Assembly (NCBI RefSeq): GCF_001434095.1
Contig: NZ_AZDS01000003.1
Span: 152,813-216,812, forward strand
Reading direction: 5' to 3'
Length of the DNA stretch: 64,000 bases
DNA from: Fructilactobacillus fructivorans
Lineage (GTDB): Bacteria; Bacillota; Bacilli; Lactobacillales; Lactobacillaceae
Position 1 is the first letter of the stretch; every line of letters starts with the position of its first letter. Made by a program: the position numbers and the translations under genes. Below the pieces are notes generated by a model that was given only the letters and a program-made list of their open reading frames with translations, had not been told where the DNA came from and did no database searches. Positions 56,810-64,000 of the stretch are shown here, piece after piece.

Positions 56810-58024
56810 ATGGGTAAAATTATTGCGATTAATGCTGGTAGCTCAACTTTAAAGTTTAAGTTATTCAAAATGCCAGAAGAAAAGGTTCTTGGTGAAGGAT
56901 TAATTGAAAGAATTGGCTTACCAGAATCACATGTTGAAATTAAATATGATGATGGGAAGAAATTTGAAGAAACATTAGATGTTAAGGATCACGAACAAGC
57001 AATTCAAATCTTGTTAGATCAATTACTCGATCTTGACATTATTAATGACTATAACGAAATTACTGGGGTTGGACACCGAGTTGTTGCTGGTGGAGAATAT
57101 TTTGATCAATCGGTAATTATTACTCCTGAAGTTCTCAAAAAGATTGAAAGTTTGGATGAGTTGGCTCCTCTCCATGAACCAGCTAATGTTTTGGGAATTA
57201 AAGCATTTGAAAAGGTTCTTCCTAATGTAACTAGTGTGGCCGTTTTTGATACTTCATTTCATCAAACGATTCCTGAAAAGAACTACCTATATAGTCTTCC
57301 ATATGAATACTATGAGAAGTATCGAGCTCGTAAATATGGATTCCACGGGATCAGTTACCGTTATGTATCACAACGTGCTGCTAAATTGTTAGGTAAGCCA
57401 GTGGAAGATCTTAAGATGATTATTATGCACTTGGGTGCTGGTGCTTCTATATGTGCCGTTAAGAATGGAAAGTCTTATGATACATCCATGGGATTCACCC
57501 CAGTTACTGGCCTAACAATGGCAACTCGTTCTGGTGATGTTGATCCATCTCTTTTAGCCTATGTGATGGAAAAAGAGGGCATGACTGATATCAATGATAT
57601 GATTAAGGTTTTAAACACGAAATCTGGATTACTTGGTATCTCTGGAGTTTCTGCCGATATGCGTGAAGTTGAAGAGGCTCAAAAGACCAACCATCGTGCT
57701 AAGATTGCTCGTCAAATTTATGATAATCGAATTGTTCGTTATATTGGATCATATCTAGCAGAATTGGGTGGTGCTGACGCCATCGTCTTCACTGCTGGAG
57801 TTGGTGAAAACAGTATCACTGTTAGACAAGAAGTCACTGACCAACTTTCATACTTTGGCATTGGTGTTGACAAAGAAAAGAATAATGTCAGAGGAGTTGT
57901 TAGAGATTTAAGTGCCAAGGGATCAAAGATTAAGACTTTATTAGTTCCAACTAATGAAGAATTAATGATCGCTCTTGATGTCCAACGACTTGAAAAAGAA
58001 AGCAAAGAAAAAGCAAATAAATAG
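56810..58024 (+). CDS. ackA: Acetate kinase
   Basis: Converts acetyl phosphate and ADP to acetate and ATP. 404 residues from ATG 56810 after AAGGAG. Conserved motifs INAGSSTLKFKLF, HRVVAGGEYFD, AVFDTSFHQT, KYGFHGISYRYV, HLGAGASICAVKNGK and GGADAIVFTAGVGENS are intact. It follows ytxK by 21 bases, as in many Firmicutes. A terminator follows. Confidence 0.97.
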   Translation: MGKIIAINAGSSTLKFKLFKMPEEKVLGEGLIERIGLPESHVEIKYDDGKKFEETLDVKDHEQAIQILLDQLLDLDIINDYNEITGVGHRVVAGGEYFDQSVIITPEVLKKIESLDELAPLHEPANVLGIKAFEKVLPNVTSVAVFDTSFHQTIPEKNYLYSLPYEYYEKYRARKYGFHGISYRYVSQRAAKLLGKPVEDLKMIIMHLGAGASICAVKNGKSYDTSMGFTPVTGLTMATRSGDVDPSLLAYVMEKEGMTDINDMIKVLNTKSGLLGISGVSADMREVEEAQKTNHRAKIARQIYDNRIVRYIGSYLAELGGADAIVFTAGVGENSITVRQEVTDQLSYFGIGVDKEKNNVRGVVRDLSAKGSKIKTLLVPTNEELMIALDVQRLEKESKEKANK

Positions 58025-58032
58025 TTCTAATG

Positions 58033-58063
58033 AGAATCCACTCATCAAGGTGGATTCTTTTTT
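58033..58063 (+). terminator. Terminator after ackA
   Basis: AGAATCCAC / GTGGATTCT hairpin with T6 after the stem. Confidence 0.87.
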
Positions 58064-58151
58064 ATCATATAAATTTGGAATTTTTTAAATTTTTGGTAGT
58101 TTTTCTGACAAAATATCTGTATAATTTCCTTAAAAAGTAACAAATAGCTTC

Positions 58152-58180
58152 ACGTATCCGTGTATAATGTAGGCATACGT
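58152..58180 (+). promoter_or_regulatory. -10 box flanked by an inverted repeat upstream of the permease
   Basis: ACGTAT (58152-58157) and ATACGT (58175-58180) form an inverted repeat enclosing TATAAT at 58163-58168. The geometry fits an operator for a repressor, but arms are short and no -35 is clear. A second TATAAT lies at 58120-58125. Confidence 0.35.
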
Positions 58181-58198
58181 AAAGAAAGGATGTTTTTG

Positions 58199-59587
58199 TT
58201 GGAAAAGAATACAAATAATGAAAACCAAATGTCACGGGGACTCAAAAGTCGTCATGTTCAATTAATGGCGTTAGGTGGAACCATTGGAACGGGTCTGTTT
58301 TTAGGTGCAGGACAATCAATTCACCTTGCAGGACCGTCAATCATTATTGCCTATGTAATTGCTGGAGTGGCCTGTTTCTTCTTGATGCGAGCCCTCGGTG
58401 AATTACTTTTATCAAATACTAATAGCGTTTCATTTATTGAATTTATTAACAAATATTTAGGGGAAAGAACCGGCTTTGTAGCCGGATGGACATATTGGTT
58501 CTGTTGGATCGCCATTGCGATGGCGGAAGTCACAGCAGCTGGTTTATACATGAAGTTTTGGTTCCCAGGGTTACCGCAATGGGTAACAGCTGCGTTCTTG
58601 ATCCTGATTTTGTTCCTATTGAATTCGATTACGGTTTCTGCTTTTGGTGAAACGGAATTTTGGTTTGCATTAATTAAAGTGGTTGCAATTGTGGCGTTAA
58701 TCATCGTTGGAATTATTTTGGTGTTAATGCACTATAAGACAAGTGTGGGGTACGCCCAGGTATCCAATTTGTATTCTCACGGATTTTTTGCTCATGGTGC
58801 TTCCGGGTTTGTGCTTTCATTTCAAATGGTTCTATTTAGCTTTGCAGGGATTGAAATGATTGGAATGACCGCATCAGAAACACAAGATCCACAAAAAATC
58901 ATTCCAAAATGTATTAATGAAGTTCCTACCCGAATCATTATTTTCTATGTTGGATCTTTACTAGCCTTAATGTGTATCTTCCCATGGCAGTACATTTCCG
59001 CTAATTCAAGTCCTTTTGTTCAAGTATTTTCGAATATTGGAATTAAATCAGCAGCTGCGATCATTAACTTTGTTGTTTTAACTGCTGCGGCATCATCGTG
59101 TAATAGTGCTATTTTTACCACTGGACGAATGTTATTTTCGTTAACAGATAAAAGTCAAAACAAATTTGCCAAGAAATTGGGCACCCTGTCCAAAAGACAC
59201 ATTCCGGCTAACGCAATTTTGTTCTCAACCATTGTGATTGCTATCTCAGTTGTGTTGAACATTTTAATGCCTGAAGGCGTGTTTGAACTGGTCTCAAGTA
59301 TTGCCACTACTTGTTTCTTATTTGTTTGGTCATTGATTGTGATCACTCATTATGAGTATCGACGATCACTTACGCCAGAACAAACCAGTAAGCTTACCTT
59401 TAAGATGCCATGGTTCCCTTACTCCGACTTCTTTGTTGTTGGATTTATGGTTTTTGTTGCCTTTGTTTTGATTTTTAAAATGCAAACGTTAGTTGCGTTG
59501 ATTGGTTCAATTATTTGGTTACTAATTTTGTATGGTTTCAAAGTTTTAAGCGATAAGCATAGGGAAAGAAAAGAAGTCGATGATTAA
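58199..59587 (+). CDS. Amino acid permease (APC superfamily, AAT family)
   Basis: About 462 residues with twelve predicted transmembrane helices. The N-terminus RGLKSRHVQLMALGGTIGTGLF is the AAT-family signature (LysP/RocE/ProY type); FAGIEMIGMTASE in TM6 is also typical. Substrate cannot be told from the sequence. Start chosen at TTG 58199 with AAAGGATG upstream; ATG 58190 lies inside that site. It stands alone between terminators. Confidence 0.9.
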   Translation: MEKNTNNENQMSRGLKSRHVQLMALGGTIGTGLFLGAGQSIHLAGPSIIIAYVIAGVACFFLMRALGELLLSNTNSVSFIEFINKYLGERTGFVAGWTYWFCWIAIAMAEVTAAGLYMKFWFPGLPQWVTAAFLILILFLLNSITVSAFGETEFWFALIKVVAIVALIIVGIILVLMHYKTSVGYAQVSNLYSHGFFAHGASGFVLSFQMVLFSFAGIEMIGMTASETQDPQKIIPKCINEVPTRIIIFYVGSLLALMCIFPWQYISANSSPFVQVFSNIGIKSAAAIINFVVLTAAASSCNSAIFTTGRMLFSLTDKSQNKFAKKLGTLSKRHIPANAILFSTIVIAISVVLNILMPEGVFELVSSIATTCFLFVWSLIVITHYEYRRSLTPEQTSKLTFKMPWFPYSDFFVVGFMVFVAFVLIFKMQTLVALIGSIIWLLILYGFKVLSDKHRERKEVDD

Positions 59588-59602
59588 AGTCATCGACTTT
59601 TT
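59574..59602 (+). terminator. Terminator after permease
   Basis: AAGTCGATGA / TCATCGACTT stem with the permease stop codon in the loop, then T residues. Confidence 0.8.
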
Positions 59603-59630
59603 GATTATCATTATTAATGGATGTTAGAAT
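59601..59630 (+). promoter_or_regulatory. Probable promoter of yunD operon
   Basis: TTGATT and TAGAAT separated by 18 bases, 43 bases before the start. Confidence 0.45.
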
Positions 59631-59673
59631 AGAAAATAACGATAATTATAGAAGAAAATATTGAGGAAGTAAT

Positions 59674-61062
59674 ATGATGGATAAAGTAGCAATTTTGCAT
59701 ACCAATGATCTTCACTCACATTTTGAAAATTGGCCTAAAATCAGAAGATTTATGAAGTTAAGAACTAAACAATTGGAAGACAAGGGTTATCGTGTCTTTA
59801 AAGTTGATGATGGGGATGCCATTGATCGATCTAATGCACTGACTGAAGCAACTTCTGGCAAAGCAAATATTGAGTTGATGAACTCAGTGGGATACGATGC
59901 AGCTACCATTGGTAATAATGAAGCCCTTACTACTTCACATGATGAATTGGCACATTTATACGATGATGCTAATTTCCCCGTTATTTTAGATAATGTGATT
60001 GACGAAAGAACTGGGCAACTTCCAAGTTGGGCAATTCCATATCGTGACTTTCTTTTGAAGAACAATGTTAGAGTTCGTTTTATGGGATTAACTGCTCCTT
60101 ATCCGACTTATCAGTACATGGATTGGAATTCTCTTCCCATCAAAAGTACAATTGAACGTTGCTTGACAGCCTGGAAGGGTCAATATGATGTTTTGATCTT
60201 ACTTTCTCATTTAGGGATTAACAATGATCGAAGAATTGCAAAAGCATTTCCTGAAATTAACGTTATTGTTGGTGGTCATACCCATCATCTGTTAGTTCAT
60301 GGTGAGAAAGTTAATCAAACCATGTTGACTGCTGCTGAAAAGTGGGGTCATTATGTCGGTGAAATTACGTTTGATGTCAATGATGATAAACGAGTCGAAA
60401 ATATGAAAGCTCGGGTTTACAAAACTTCTGAAATGAAAGCTGATGTGAAAGATGCGGACGAAATTGAACATCTCGAAGATCGTGGTGAAGGAATTTTAGC
60501 AAGTCAACGAGTCGCTGATATTCCTCATACGATGACTACTTCTTTAACGGATGACAATGAATTAGTCGACTTAGGACTTAAAGCGATTGAGAAAAAGGCC
60601 GGTACAACGGCTGCCGTTTTGAACACTGGTTTGTTTTTAGGTAATTTGGATAAGGGTGTTGTTGATAAAAATGAACTTCATAAGTTATTACCACATTCAA
60701 TTCACGTTATGAAAAGTGAATTTTATGGTTATAATTTGTGGGAAGTTGTCATGGAAATGGAAAAGAACAAGGATTTTCTAGTTCGATTTGAACAAAAAGG
60801 AATGGGTTTTCGTGGGAAATACTTTGGTCGATTAATTTATGATGGAATTCGGTATGATCCTGAAAAAAAGCAACTGTTTTATCATGACGAACTCGTGGAG
60901 CCCGACAAAAAATACACAATTGCACTGATAGATCATTATAGTTTCATCCCATTTTTCCCAGCAATTAGCATTGTGGGAAAGAATGATATTTTTTATGATG
61001 AAACCCTCCGAGATGTCTTTGGTGATTATCTGGCAAAGAAATTTCCGTTAAAGGGAGAATAG
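59674..61062 (+). CDS. 5'-nucleotidase-type metallophosphoesterase (YunD-like)
   Basis: 462 residues. Calcineurin-like site motifs AILHTNDLHSHF, VDDGDAIDRS, IGNNEA, LSHLG and VGGHTHH are intact; a C-terminal 5'-nucleotidase domain follows. No signal peptide or wall anchor, so it is cytoplasmic, like B. subtilis YunD. GAGGAAG precedes ATG 59674 (or 59677). One base separates it from the yutD-like gene; the order yunD-yutD-HAD-membrane protein is conserved in lactobacilli. Natural substrate unknown. Confidence 0.87.
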   Translation: MMDKVAILHTNDLHSHFENWPKIRRFMKLRTKQLEDKGYRVFKVDDGDAIDRSNALTEATSGKANIELMNSVGYDAATIGNNEALTTSHDELAHLYDDANFPVILDNVIDERTGQLPSWAIPYRDFLLKNNVRVRFMGLTAPYPTYQYMDWNSLPIKSTIERCLTAWKGQYDVLILLSHLGINNDRRIAKAFPEINVIVGGHTHHLLVHGEKVNQTMLTAAEKWGHYVGEITFDVNDDKRVENMKARVYKTSEMKADVKDADEIEHLEDRGEGILASQRVADIPHTMTTSLTDDNELVDLGLKAIEKKAGTTAAVLNTGLFLGNLDKGVVDKNELHKLLPHSIHVMKSEFYGYNLWEVVMEMEKNKDFLVRFEQKGMGFRGKYFGRLIYDGIRYDPEKKQLFYHDELVEPDKKYTIALIDHYSFIPFFPAISIVGKNDIFYDETLRDVFGDYLAKKFPLKGE

Positions 61063-61063
61063 T

Positions 61064-61597
61064 ATGGATCATAATGAAATCGAGACGTTAATTGAGACCA
61101 GAAATGATGAACGAGCAGCATTAGCTGATATCAAGCAAGTGGACGAAACTACTTTAAGTGTTAATGGTCATGTATACGTGATTGAAACAAATGTTAGAAA
61201 TGCTTTTGATTTGGGTGAATTTTCGAATAAATTTAACCCAATTTTGACTAGATTTGATTATATTGTTGGTGATTGGGGATACGGACAATTACGACTAAAG
61301 GGTTTTTATGGTGACTTTAGAAACGTTAGTAAAAGTTTACGTCATTCAGCAATTCCTGATTATTTGATTGAAGATACTAATTTTGGTTCAAATTACTTCA
61401 TTTTGCATAATTTAGAGGCAGAGAAGGAAAAAAATTCAAGTCATAAATCTAATAGAAAAAAACAACGGTTTGGAATGAAAAATAAAAAATCCAAATCGGC
61501 TGGTGGTCATAATTCAGCTAAAAAGCAACAAAAGAAGAGTTTAAAGACAAAACACTTTAAGAGTGGCAAACGTGGCTTTACCATTAGGCAGAAATAA
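61064..61597 (+). CDS. YutD-like protein (DUF1027)
   Basis: 177 residues. The conserved part (about residues 20-115) includes NVRNAFDLGEFSNKFNPIL, FDYIVGDWGYGQLRLKGFY and AIPDYLIEDTNFGSNYFIL, typical of YutD. The last 55 residues are an extremely basic Lys/Ser-rich tail (KSNRKKQRFGMKNKKSKS). Function is unknown; the tail suggests binding to nucleic acid or ribosomes. Between the YunD-like and HAD genes. Confidence 0.85.
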   Translation: MDHNEIETLIETRNDERAALADIKQVDETTLSVNGHVYVIETNVRNAFDLGEFSNKFNPILTRFDYIVGDWGYGQLRLKGFYGDFRNVSKSLRHSAIPDYLIEDTNFGSNYFILHNLEAEKEKNSSHKSNRKKQRFGMKNKKSKSAGGHNSAKKQQKKSLKTKHFKSGKRGFTIRQK

Positions 61598-61608
61598 GTG
61601 AGGGTTGA

Positions 61609-62391
61609 ATGAAGAAGTATAAAGGATATTTAATTGATCTAGATGGGACCATTTACCAAGGAAAGAAAAGAATTCCTGCAGCCAAACGATTTATTGAAAG
61701 GCTCCAGCAAAATCACATTCCCTTTTTGTTTGTGACAAATAATTCAACGAAGATGCCAAGTGAAGTCGTTGATAATTTGGCGAATAATCATGATATTGAT
61801 GTAGAAGACAAGAACGTTTATACTTCTGGAATTGCAACGGCGGCCTATGTGAATGATGACGCTAAAGCTAATAACATAACAAAGTCAGCGTATGTAATTG
61901 GTGAAAATGGCTTAAAAGAAGCTATGGAAGCACAGGGTTTTAATGTTTTCACGGATGATCCTGAATATGTAGTAGTTGGACTTGATCGTGATTTAACCTA
62001 TCAAAAATTGTCACGGGCAGTCCTTGGAATCGCTCATGGAGCTAAATTCGTGGGCACAAACCCAGATGCTAGAATTCCAAGTGAGAATGGAATGTTACCA
62101 AGTGCGGGATCAATTATTGACTCAGTTCGTTATGCGTCGGGAGTTGATCCTATCATGATTGGAAAGCCACAGACTTTAATTGTGGAAAAAGCTCTGAAAC
62201 AGTTAGGTTTAAAGAAGTCGGAAGTGATTATGGTAGGAGATAATTATGATACTGACATTATGGCGGGAATTAACGATGGAATGGATACTTTAATCACTTA
62301 TACGGGAGTTTCTACCAAGAGACAGGTTGAGAAACGGGATGTTCAACCCACTTATGAGGTTAATAGTCTAGATGAATGGAATGTTTTATAG
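61609..62391 (+). CDS. HAD-IIA family sugar-phosphate/nucleotide phosphatase (NagD/YutF-like)
   Basis: 260 residues with HAD motif I LIDLDGTIYQGKKR, motif II FVTNNST, and motif III-IV MIGKPQTLIVEKAL ... MVGDNYDTDIMAGINDGMDT (quoted in parts: VGDNYDTDIMAG). It matches the TIGR01457-type subfamily. Substrate not determinable. ATG 61609 follows GAGGG; it overlaps the next gene by 20 bases. Confidence 0.9.
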   Translation: MKKYKGYLIDLDGTIYQGKKRIPAAKRFIERLQQNHIPFLFVTNNSTKMPSEVVDNLANNHDIDVEDKNVYTSGIATAAYVNDDAKANNITKSAYVIGENGLKEAMEAQGFNVFTDDPEYVVVGLDRDLTYQKLSRAVLGIAHGAKFVGTNPDARIPSENGMLPSAGSIIDSVRYASGVDPIMIGKPQTLIVEKALKQLGLKKSEVIMVGDNYDTDIMAGINDGMDTLITYTGVSTKRQVEKRDVQPTYEVNSLDEWNVL

Positions 62392-63019
62392 TCTAAAGGA
62401 TATTGGAGTATTTATCCTAATCCTACTTTTTTTGATCACGTTTTCAGTCTTTTTTATTATTAATGCCAGTTGGTTGTATTACGTGACGATAGCGTTCATG
62501 GGATTAGCGGTTAAGTTTCATGTTTCAAACGGATTATTAATGGAAAATTTTCATAGGATGACTAATTTTATTCAAAATCCATTTACGAGTGAGCTAAAAC
62601 TTAATCAGTTTCCCATTTCATCAAATGGAATGGTTCATTTTGAAAATGTCAGAACGTTAACGTTAGTTAATAATTTAGTTTTATTGATTACATTTATCAG
62701 TTTACTTATCATCATGTTTCGATTTAACTATTTTAAGAAAATGTGGAAATTACAGTCACTTTCAGAAGTGACGGTGTTAGTGATTGGTGTTTTAGCACTG
62801 TTTTGTGTTTTGGATTTCCAAGATGTATTCATATATTTCCATGAAGTATTGTTTAAAAATCAAGACTGGATTTTTAATCCAAAAAAAGATCCGATAATTA
62901 ATGTATTACCGGATCAATACTTTTTGATGTGTTTTGCACTGTTCTTTTTACTGGTTATCGTTGGTTTAATAATAGTTGCCATAATTGGTAAAAGGGAATT
63001 AAAAAAAGAATCTTTCTAG
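62372..63019 (+). CDS. Integral membrane protein, TIGR01906 family
   Basis: 215 residues. Transmembrane segments near 11-33, 108-129 (LTLVNNLVLLITFISLLIIM), 141-158 and 186-208. The loop FHRMTNFIQNPFTSELKLNQFPIS and the ALFCVLDFQDVFIYFHEVLF segment (quoted in part as FQDVFIYFHEVLF) are family hallmarks. It has no assigned function and regularly ends the yutD-HAD operon in lactobacilli. Confidence 0.83.
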   Translation: MNGMFYSLKDIGVFILILLFLITFSVFFIINASWLYYVTIAFMGLAVKFHVSNGLLMENFHRMTNFIQNPFTSELKLNQFPISSNGMVHFENVRTLTLVNNLVLLITFISLLIIMFRFNYFKKMWKLQSLSEVTVLVIGVLALFCVLDFQDVFIYFHEVLFKNQDWIFNPKKDPIINVLPDQYFLMCFALFFLLVIVGLIIVAIIGKRELKKESF

Positions 63020-63052
63020 CAGATTAAAATTCTGGAAGAAAGATTCTTTTTA
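63002..63052. terminator. Bidirectional terminator between TIGR01906 gene and dedA
   Basis: AAAAAAGAATCTTTCT (63002-63017) pairs with AGAAAGATTCTTTTT (63037-63051) around a 19-base loop; the two genes converge here. Confidence 0.78.
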
Positions 63053-63703
63053 TTTTTGTGTTGAAACCTTGCTCTTTAGATAGCCAACTAAAGCGGGGAT
63101 CAATGAGATGATAATGATCAAAATGATTACAAGTGAAAAGTGAGCCTGAACAAATGGGATGTTTCCGAAAAAGTATCCTGCTCCACAGCAAATTAATACC
63201 CAACAGATACAAGCGACTAAATTGTATTTTAGAAACTTTTTGTAGCTGAAGTCGGTTCCAGCGGCTACAAAGGGAGCAAATGTTCTAATAATTGGCATGA
63301 ATCGTGCCAAAAAGATTGCGATTGCGCCGTATTTATTGAAGAACTCTCGTGCTCTTTTTAAATCTTTTTCCTTAATGAATTTGCCGAAGAAATGATGTTC
63401 AATTAAAGCATTGCCAACTTTTCTTCCAATAAAGAAGTTTAATGAGTCTCCAGCTGCTGATGCAGCAAAGAAGGTAAGAATGAAGATCCAAATGCTAAGA
63501 CTATAATTTGAATTGGCTGATAGGGCTGCCGCAGCAAATAAAAGAGAGTCCCCAGGGAGAAATGGTAGAATAACAGCACCCGTTTCAATGAATATAATTA
63601 TAAACAAAATCAGGTATGTCCAATCGCCAAACATGTTTACAATGGTAATGAGATGCTTATCAATGTGAAGTACGAAATCAATTAAAAATTTAAAAAAATC
63701 CAT
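63050..63703 (-). CDS. DedA family membrane protein
   Basis: 217 residues with five or six hydrophobic segments and VTT-domain motifs ETGAVILPFLPGDSLLF and FLARFMPIIRTFAPFVAAG, including the functionally important Glu and Arg residues. Some DedA proteins are now assigned as undecaprenyl-phosphate or phospholipid translocases (UptA in B. subtilis); which role applies here is not known. ATG 63703 follows AAAGAGG on the minus strand. It lies divergently from an rRNA operon. Confidence 0.9.
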   Translation of the reverse strand: MDFFKFLIDFVLHIDKHLITIVNMFGDWTYLILFIIIFIETGAVILPFLPGDSLLFAAAALSANSNYSLSIWIFILTFFAASAAGDSLNFFIGRKVGNALIEHHFFGKFIKEKDLKRAREFFNKYGAIAIFLARFMPIIRTFAPFVAAGTDFSYKKFLKYNLVACICWVLICCGAGYFFGNIPFVQAHFSLVIILIIIISLIPALVGYLKSKVSTQK

Positions 63704-63769
63704 ATTTTTCCTCTTTTAATATATGTTTTTAACTATTTAAGTGTATCAATAAAATGTATTTTTTTGAAT

Positions 63770-63845
63770 TCAATTTTGCTTTATTTAAATTATTTTTGAT
63801 TTATTTAAAAAAAGTGTTGACGATTATGGTTATAGATAGTATAGT
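63770..63845 (+). promoter_or_regulatory. rRNA operon promoter P1 with AT-rich upstream region
   Basis: TTGACG (63817-63822) and TATAGT (63840-63845) separated by 17 bases. The 50 bases upstream are almost only A/T with phased A- and T-tracts, as in UP elements of rrn promoters. Confidence 0.78.
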
Positions 63846-63902
63846 ATTAATTGTCGTCAAGAGCGGCATATCAATTTGGTTAAAATTAGTCAAACTTTTC
63901 TA

Positions 63903-63931
63903 TTGACATTAATTTAACCACATGGTATATT
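63903..63931 (+). promoter_or_regulatory. rRNA operon promoter P2
   Basis: TTGACA and TATATT separated by exactly 17 bases, 81 bases after the P1 -10 box; tandem promoters are the rule for rrn operons. Confidence 0.82.
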
Positions 63932-63978
63932 AATATATGCGGCGTTGAGATGAAACAAAAGCCGTTATTAGTAAGAGT

Positions 63979-64000
63979 AGATCTTTGAAAACTGAACAAG
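63979..64000 (+). other. Start of rRNA operon leader (box-A-like, 16S gene just outside)
   Basis: GATCTTTGAAAACTGAACAAG is the sequence typically found a short distance before 16S rRNA in lactobacilli; with the two promoters it indicates an rRNA operon. The 297 bases from 63704 hold no gene, only these elements. Confidence 0.75.

Noticed and set aside
58351..58704. 117-codon open frame antisense to the amino-acid permease
   Set aside because: Typical antisense shadow of hydrophobic codons, without ribosome-binding site or recognisable domain.
1..64000. Insertion sequences, prophage genes, CRISPR arrays, tRNA genes
   Set aside because: No transposase, integrase or phage protein, no regularly spaced repeat and no tRNA-like cloverleaf was recognised; gene order is uniformly that of core chromosome.

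Overview
The window is a gene-dense, AT-rich stretch of Firmicutes core chromosome. Gene content and order (rodA-ddl, rarA-yueI-rpsD-ezrA-nifS-thiI-valS-folC-mreBCD-minCD, ymfF-ymfH-rodZ-pgsA-cinA-rny-ymdB-mutS-mutL-ruvAB-yajC, dinB-nrnA-cshB-alaS-ireB-ruvX, zapA-cvpA-mutS2-trxA-murI-rdgB, ccpA-yebC-comG-ytxK-ackA) are those of a Lactobacillaceae genome. The D-Ala ligase has Phe where D-Ala-D-Ala-specific enzymes have Tyr. This points to D-Ala-D-Lac cell walls and a vancomycin-resistant lineage (heterofermentative or plantarum/casei-like lactobacilli, pediococci, leuconostocs) rather than the delbrueckii/acidophilus group. No mobile element, phage gene, CRISPR array or tRNA gene was seen. A species name cannot be given from this sequence alone.

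Layout. 1-4.4 kb: the rodA end, ddl, DNA glycosylase tag, an Rgg/PlcR-like regulator and a universal stress protein. 4.4-7.2 kb (minus strand): small membrane protein, rarA, yueI and rpsD with a structured leader. 7.4-20.1 kb: ezrA, sulfur-transfer pair nifS/thiI, T-box-controlled valS, folC, then shape and division genes mreBCD-minCD. 20.2-38.5 kb: M16 peptidase pair, rodZ, pgsA, cinA, rny, ymdB, mismatch repair, RuvAB, yajC, Pol IV, nrnA and a DEAD-box helicase. 38.5-48.2 kb: T-box-controlled alaS, ireB-ruvX-yrzB, zapA-cvpA-mutS2-trxA, yslB, murI-rdgB. 48.2-58.0 kb: mscS, two envelope-associated small proteins, ccpA, yebC, the comG operon, ytxK and ackA. 58.1-63.7 kb: amino-acid permease, yunD-yutD-HAD-membrane protein operon and DedA. 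The last 300 bases hold tandem rRNA promoters and the start of an rRNA leader, so a 16S gene should begin just past the window.

Main unusual points. (1) The RNase Y gene is full length, with membrane anchor, coiled coil and KH domain intact, but the metal-binding and catalytic residues of its HD domain that I could align are all replaced: a predicted RNase Y pseudoenzyme. (2) Several genes usually found in these neighbourhoods are absent from their slots: recA (cinA/rny), radC (folC/mreB), ymfI (ymfH/rodZ), queA-tgt (ruvB/yajC), which suggests reductive evolution. (3) comGB carries a one-base frameshift, so competence pilus assembly is probably broken unless this is a sequencing error. (4) IreB lacks the N-terminal threonine at which its homologues are phosphorylated. 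(5) A perfect CcpA operator (cre) abuts the ccpA promoter. All rest on reading and remembered family sequences, not on database searches.
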